Source: Hydrangea macrophylla
Taxonomy: Eukaryota; Streptophyta; Magnoliopsida; Cornales; Hydrangeaceae
Length of the DNA stretch: 64,000 bases
Assembly: GCA_033977485.1 (NCBI GenBank)
Contig: CM066984.1
Span: 25,627,001 to 25,691,000 of the forward strand
Reading direction: 5' to 3'
A program made the translations under genes and the position numbers. Under the pieces are notes generated by a model. It was not told where the DNA came from and ran no database searches. It saw nothing but the letters and a program-made list of their open reading frames with translations. This document shows positions 58,946-64,000 of the stretch, one piece after another (the stretch's first letter is position 1; every line of letters begins with the position of its first letter).

Positions 58946-61900
58946 TAATCTCTATCGGACTTGATTCTTCTGTCCGACTGAGATTGTGATAACCAAACTT
59001 TAAGTTTGGTAGAATTTCTTTACGGAATGTGGCTGCATTTGGTCTACCTAGTTTGCCGCATCCTAGTAATTTGATAGGTCCGATATCATCTTCGTATAAT
59101 ACTGCATCGGCTGTCTGCACCCGGGCAACGAATGGCTTTGTATCGGCCCCAACCACTTCCACTTCGTCATCTCTCCAAAAGATCAACAATTGATGGAGAG
59201 TGGAAGGGACGCAGTAATTGGGATGGATCCAATCACGGCCAAGCAACGCGTTGTACGCGGCCGATGTCTCAACGATGAAAAAGGTTGTCATGGCCGTTTG
59301 GGTTCCAACAGTCAGCTCAAGAGGCAAGATGGCCTTTGTCTTAGATGGTGTGCCCGTGAAGCTCTGAACATTCATCTCGGTCGGAATCAGTTCCGACTTA
59401 GATTTTTGAAGAATCCTCAGCATTATTTGGGGCATGATGTTGATGGTAGATCCCCTATCGATCAATATTCTATTCACGGGGATCCCCTCAATGTGACCCT
59501 TTACGTACAACGGCTTCAGGTGCTGAGACATTTGATAGGTAGGTTTTTTGAAAACCACCTTGACTGGTCCCGCTGGTTTCAACCCTTCTTCAGTTTGGAT
59601 CCCTTTCGGCCTCAAGATTGTTATCTTAGGCCGATCGGTTTGTATATCGGTAGCATCCACGTTCTTGCTCGTAGCCTCTACCACCTTGGGTCTAACGGTT
59701 TCTCCACCGCCCCAACATAAACTTTCTATTACTGCTGACTCCTTGGTCTGGCCTTCTATTACGTCACCTTCTATGGCCGTTGGCTGATCCGGTTTGGCCA
59801 TGAATGACATGGGAAGAGTAAACACCATGTTTGAGGATAGACTTTTCGTGATTGTTCCGAATTGAATTGGTGTATCATCCTCATCTTCATAATCATTGAC
59901 CTCCTCCATTGGATGGGCCAATGGCTCACACTTCTTTTCTTGTTCAAAAAGTTTCTTTAAGCGCTCTGTGGCATGCATCTCCCCTTTGCCCGCTTTCTTG
60001 TCGAAAACGAGCTCATCTTCTTCCATGGCCGTTATCTGTTTGTCGGCCTTACGCTGAGGGGACCTTGGAGGATTCTGGACGCGACCCTTCAAGTGCTGCC
60101 GTTCCCTCTCGGCCTGTCTCACCCTCTGATACCTCCTCTTCTGAGACTTGCTGTATTGAGGCATCACTGGAAACTTTGGATGCTCAGCTCTATACCACCT
60201 CCCATCACTCACTCTTGGTGGGAGTATCATTCGGGAGCGAATATCCGATGCTTCAACCCTTTGTGAGGCACTCATTGTGGGTCGTGATCGATATTGCCTT
60301 CCTTCCATATGACTCGAGCTAGGCATACCGCTTGCTGGCAGCGGTTTCGGCTTCCACTCGGGCTGTACGCGTCCCTGTTTGGGCAAGGAAAGCCTCTCAT
60401 GCACGGATCTTCTCGGGCTGTATTCTCGTCGCTCCTCAACTCTAGGCCTTTTGCTTTGGCTGGAGGCCCCTTTCTTAATATCGGCCTTGCACCTCGGACA
60501 CAGGCCTTGTTCTATCAGCTCTAGTTGGTGTCGTAAATCTGCGATCAAATTATCTGTGGTTGATCGGGCTACCTTGACCTCAGCCTTTAGTTCTGCTTCC
60601 TTGCGTTCCTGGTATGTCCTCTGAAGCTCGCGAATAGTCACCTTCGGCCTATCAGTTTCCGAAACGGTAATTTGTTTCCCTTCCCTTTGCTTTGGGACCT
60701 TCTCGCTATCGGTCAAGTCTACCTTGGCCCTTGGCCGTGTCAGCTTGGTCAAATCGGGCACTACCATATTGGTTCCAGTGATCTGTGGGAACGGATTCGC
60801 ATCAACTCCCATAGCTTTGTCCGAAAATTTGAACACTCCTTTCTCCACGTTCTCCTGTATCACATTACGAAAAATAACGCAGTTATTAGTGGAGTGTTTC
60901 CAGGAATTATGCCACTTACAATATTCCTTATTTTTTATGTCATCGGCCTTGGGGATCGGATGACCTTCACCTAGCCTAATCACTTTTTCAGCCAAAAGGG
61001 CGTCAAAAATCTGATCAGCCATCGTTATGTCAAATGTGTAATTTTTTCCTGCCTCGAACGCCATTTTTTTAGCAGCGGCGTTATTATTGACAGGTTTGTT
61101 CAAGGCATTACACATAATAGGCCGCTTAGAGATTAGTTCGGCCATGTCAATTTCTGCCTCGAGGTCACAATCTGCTAGATGGACCTCGTAGTTGGGATCT
61201 TTGTAATATGTTCCTTTAGAAGAATTCTTCTTTTCCTGTTCATCAAGTAGGATACGCTCGTAACGGGCGGCCCTTGAAGCCAGCTCAAATAAATCACGGA
61301 AATCAGTCCCTTCGAACTTTTTGCGAAGCTCGAAAGACATTCCGTCCATAGCCATCTTTGCGTATTCTTCTTCGGGCAATATTGTCTTACATCTGTACTT
61401 AGCCTTCCTGAATCGGGCTATATATGTTTCAACGGTCTCTCCCACTAGTTGGAGCATCCTAGACAGATCTGCCAACGATATCTCGGGCTCAGTCCTATAA
61501 AACTGCCCATGAAACAATTCCTCCATTACTGGCCAGTTTCGTACTGAATTGGCCGGGAGATTGACATACCACAAAAACGCTATGCCCGTGAGCGAGTTTG
61601 GGAACAACCTTAGTTTTAAAGGGTCGCTATTGCCTGCATGGCCGCACTGCACAATGAATCGGCCTATGTGCTCTACCGTGGTATGCTCACTTTCCCCAGA
61701 AAATAGGGTAAAATTCGAAACTTTATACCCTTGTGGGAAATTAACTTCGTCAATTTCAGGCGGGTAAGGCCGTCGGTATGTCGGCCTCTCCATCCTTCTC
61801 ATGAACGGGCCATACTCTTCGTGTATGGCCGCCACCAACTCTTCCCTGTTAATAGGCTGCGCAGCGGGTCAGGCATTCACCAAAGGGGGTGGTGGTTTCT

Positions 61901-62723
61901 ATTGGTTGATATTGGCCTGACGAAGCCAAAAATCATCATTATTCCTTTGCCCCCCAGCAGCGTTACCGGGGGGCATTTGTTGGCCGTTTACCTCTGGGTT
62001 ACGGCCAATCGTTGCAATTACTTCAGGCTGAGCCCCTGTTACCGGGGTTATTAGTGGAGGCGACAACTGTTGATTATTATTGATCTGGTGGGTCCAAAAC
62101 CCGCCATTATTTCTTTGCCCCCCAGCAGCGCGAACTAGAGGTGGTGTACGGTCGAACTGGGTTTCAACACGGCCTCCTGTCTGGACAAAGCTCGGCGTCG
62201 CCGATCCATTGGGATCGGTGACCACCACGCCACTAGCCGTTTCGTTATGTGACTCGGGCTTCTTGCCCGAGATGTTACCCTCCCTTAGGTTTGGACAGAC
62301 ATAGAGTGGGTCTTTTGGTTTGTCGGACTCAAGCGGCGTGCCAGAGCCCTATCCCGAGCCTGAGGCTGATCCCGAGGCCTTTTGGTTGTTATTGGCCTCA
62401 AGAATAGCGCAAAGCTGTTGTAACTGAGCAGCCAGGGCGTCCAGCTTCACGTGGGTAACCCTAGTCTCCATGACCAACTCAGACTGTTCCCGGCGTATAT
62501 CGGCAGTTTGCCTGACCACATTGTTGAGATCTGCCATTGACCCTATCAAGGTATTATAGTCCTGCCTCAAGGGATCAACGGTGGCTCTCATGGTTTCCGA
62601 GATTGCTTCGATAGTAATGCCACCATCGTCCGGAGAATGACCAGTGCTTTCCTCCATTGGTGGATCAATGGCAGACTCGTCTTGGCCGTTTTTGCCCGTC
62701 TGCTTATCCCTCTTTGGCGGCAT
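58908..62723 (-). pseudogene. Tat gag-protease
   Basis: A single frame from the ATG at 62723 to the TGA at 58908, broken by TAG at 62349, TAG at 61899 and TGA at 61869. The N-terminal part has a helix-rich segment and two copies of 'AAGGQRNN..FW'. The gag domain (~61620-61380) has LKLRLFPNSLTGIAFLWY. The zinc motif is the CX2HX5HX4C form (CKWHNSWKHSTNNC). The protease motif near 59451-59480 reads LIDRGSTINIM. Arg replaces the usual Gly/Ser/Thr after the catalytic Asp, which probably inactivates it. Confidence 0.85.
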
Positions 62724-62738
62724 GACTTGAGACTATGG

Positions 62739-62756
62739 GTCCCACCGGGCGTGCCA
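62739..62756 (-). other. Primer-binding site of the Tat element
   Basis: Minus-strand TGGCACGCCCGGTGGGAC lies 3 nt after the 5' LTR. The position and TGG start fit a primer site. I cannot name the tRNA with certainty. Confidence 0.75.
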
Positions 62757-62759
62757 AAT

Positions 62760-63958
62760 TGTTTGCTTGTAGTAATGCGCGGGCGTGCCAGAACCAAAAG
62801 TGGTTCGATGTGTGCAAACTGATTTCCTATATGCTTGAGTCAGTGATACTCAAGGCTTTCATATCTGACTTCTAAACTAAACGATTGTGTACGGTGAGTA
62901 GGAAAGTACCCTCACCAGAAATCCCTTGGCAGTACTGAAGCGCACAAGCCAAATAGTGTATGAGTTTACCAAGTAAACAATCACAAACGATTAATAAAAT
63001 ACAGATTTTATTAAATGTTTGGAAAATATAACCAAAGAACAGATTCAGAACAAGCTCTGATCGTTCGTGAGAATGAAAACAGTAAAAGAAAAATAACAAA
63101 AAGAGGGTAGACCTATTTGTTATTATGAATGCAGAAAGAACATAAAAGTTTGAATGCTGTTGAATGCTGTTGAATGTTGTTTTCGAGAGTGACGCGGAGT
63201 GCCTTTGCAGCTTGGCCTGCCTCCATATTTATAGCGGCCATGATTGAATTTTAATTAGGAAAGGACTCCTTAGCTTGCGCCTTAAGCTATGTAATTGATT
63301 GGTTAGTTAGCAGAAACCTTCCTTATCTTCCACCCTTGCCTTATCATTATCTTGATCGAAACAATCCCACCATCTCAGGGATCATCTCGTCTAAATCCAG
63401 CTGTTAGTGATAAGATTCTTTCCCAAACGGACTCGGATTTCCCCAAATCTGGGTGACGTCACAAATGGCAGCTGTCACCAGAACCGCCTTACCTCCACTC
63501 CCATCGGCCTCATGACTGTGACTGAAGACTCATCGGACTCATGTAACGTCTTGTCATGTCTTTATGCCAGATAACATCTTTCCAGGTGCTCACGTCCGAT
63601 CGGGCTCATCCCAACCACCTTTATCACTTTCCGTAGGTACGGTGTCCGATTGTCGGTACATTCATGTTCTCTAACTCCTAATCGGACTCCCGTTCTGACA
63701 AATGCCCGATGAAGTCTTCCATTACCTCCACCATTGGTGCCCGATAGACAATGCGGGTCTGATGCTGCCTATCGGACTCCATCCCATGGAACATCCGGGT
63801 TGCCTTCTCTAAACTTCTGGTGACGCTTCCCCTAAGCCCGGTGTCATCACCTACTCCGGACCAACCGGCCTCTGAAATGCCCATGCCCGACTATCTCTAG
63901 GCCCATATCCCCATATCAATCGGGCTGGAAAACCTTCGGCGGTTTTTAGGTGCAAACA
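62760..63958 (-). repeat. 5' LTR of the Tat element
   Basis: 1,199 bp, the near-identical partner of 50620-51810, with TATAAATAT at 63225-63233 and three TGAATG[C/T]TGT units. Confidence 0.93.
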
Positions 63959-63963
63959 GGACC

Positions 63964-64000
63964 ATAAGAAGTCAATAAGGAATAGGCTTCCTTATGGAAT
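63964..64000 (-). repeat. Continuation of the Copia-like LTR cut by the Tat element
   Basis: The bases after the second GGACC should join those before 50615. The window ends here, so the other end of this LTR is not seen. Confidence 0.4.

Larger units (their letters stand above)
50615..63963 (-). mobile_element. Complete Tat-lineage Ty3 retrotransposon with an opposite-strand gene
   Basis: Two LTRs (50620-51810 and 62760-63958) have GGACC target duplications at 50615-50619 and 63959-63963. Reading the minus strand the order is LTR, primer site, gag, protease, RT, RNase H, second RNase H, integrase, an opposite-strand three-exon gene, PPT and LTR. The double RNase H and the extra gene between integrase and 3' LTR are Tat traits. 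At least six in-frame stops interrupt gag-pol, so this copy is not autonomous now. Confidence 0.92.

Noticed and set aside
59190..60624. Plus-strand frames opposite Tat gag-protease
   Set aside because: No domain, no promoter. They lie opposite a recognised coding frame, unlike the PMD gene.

Overview
This window looks like gene-poor, repeat-dense chromatin of a flowering plant, probably a eudicot. The evidence is a lectin-receptor kinase of a plant-only family, Ty3/gypsy LTR retrotransposons of the plant lineages Athila, Tat and a Tekay/Del-like type, plant-style MITE foldbacks and AT-rich spacers. The species cannot be named from the sequence alone. No bacterial operon, CRISPR, rRNA or complete tRNA gene is visible.

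Layout. 1-1706: AT-rich spacer. 1702-8833: a recent non-coding LTR element with two ~2.03 kb LTRs, an initiator-tRNA-Met primer site and a TTAAA target duplication. 8834-9865: remnant of a related LTR. 9866-14556: non-genic, with an ACGTGG-motif cluster and two foldback elements. 14557-16906 (minus): the only cellular gene, a G-type lectin receptor kinase split by one frameshift. 17075-22675: a second MITE, Helitron-like hairpins, a GC-rich repeat block and a SINE-like piece. 22676-28801: layered LTR fragments. These are a Tat LTR start (+), cut by a Tekay-like LTR full of CCAATCGATTGG palindromes, then the 3' end of a minus-strand Tat element with a decayed gene on its opposite strand.

28802-45079 is a tandem Athila array: LTR-A, deleted interior, LTR-B, full interior, LTR-C, truncated interior. 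Its copies encode only gag and protease. It appears to be inserted into the same minus-strand Tat element, because a piece of that element's integrase end reappears at 45080-45416. Another Ty3 LTR (45417-47650) interrupts that piece; its interior carries two leader ORFs and the start of gag. This gag is cut by a Copia-like LTR piece (49962-50614), which is in turn cut by a complete Tat element (50615-63963, minus strand, GGACC target duplication).

The complete Tat element has the best internal logic. Gag, protease, RT, two RNase H domains and integrase run on the minus strand, interrupted by stop codons. Between integrase and the 3' LTR a three-exon gene runs the other way and encodes a plant-mobile-domain protein with a charged tail. 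It ends 93 bp from the end of pol. The older Tat fragment has the same arrangement with a different protein domain (Transposase_28-like), and both promoters share a CACATTTAATG motif. Other notable points are a piece of tRNA-Asp at an Athila deletion junction, a shared in-frame UAG between Athila gag and protease, and palindromic CpG motif clusters in several unrelated LTR families.
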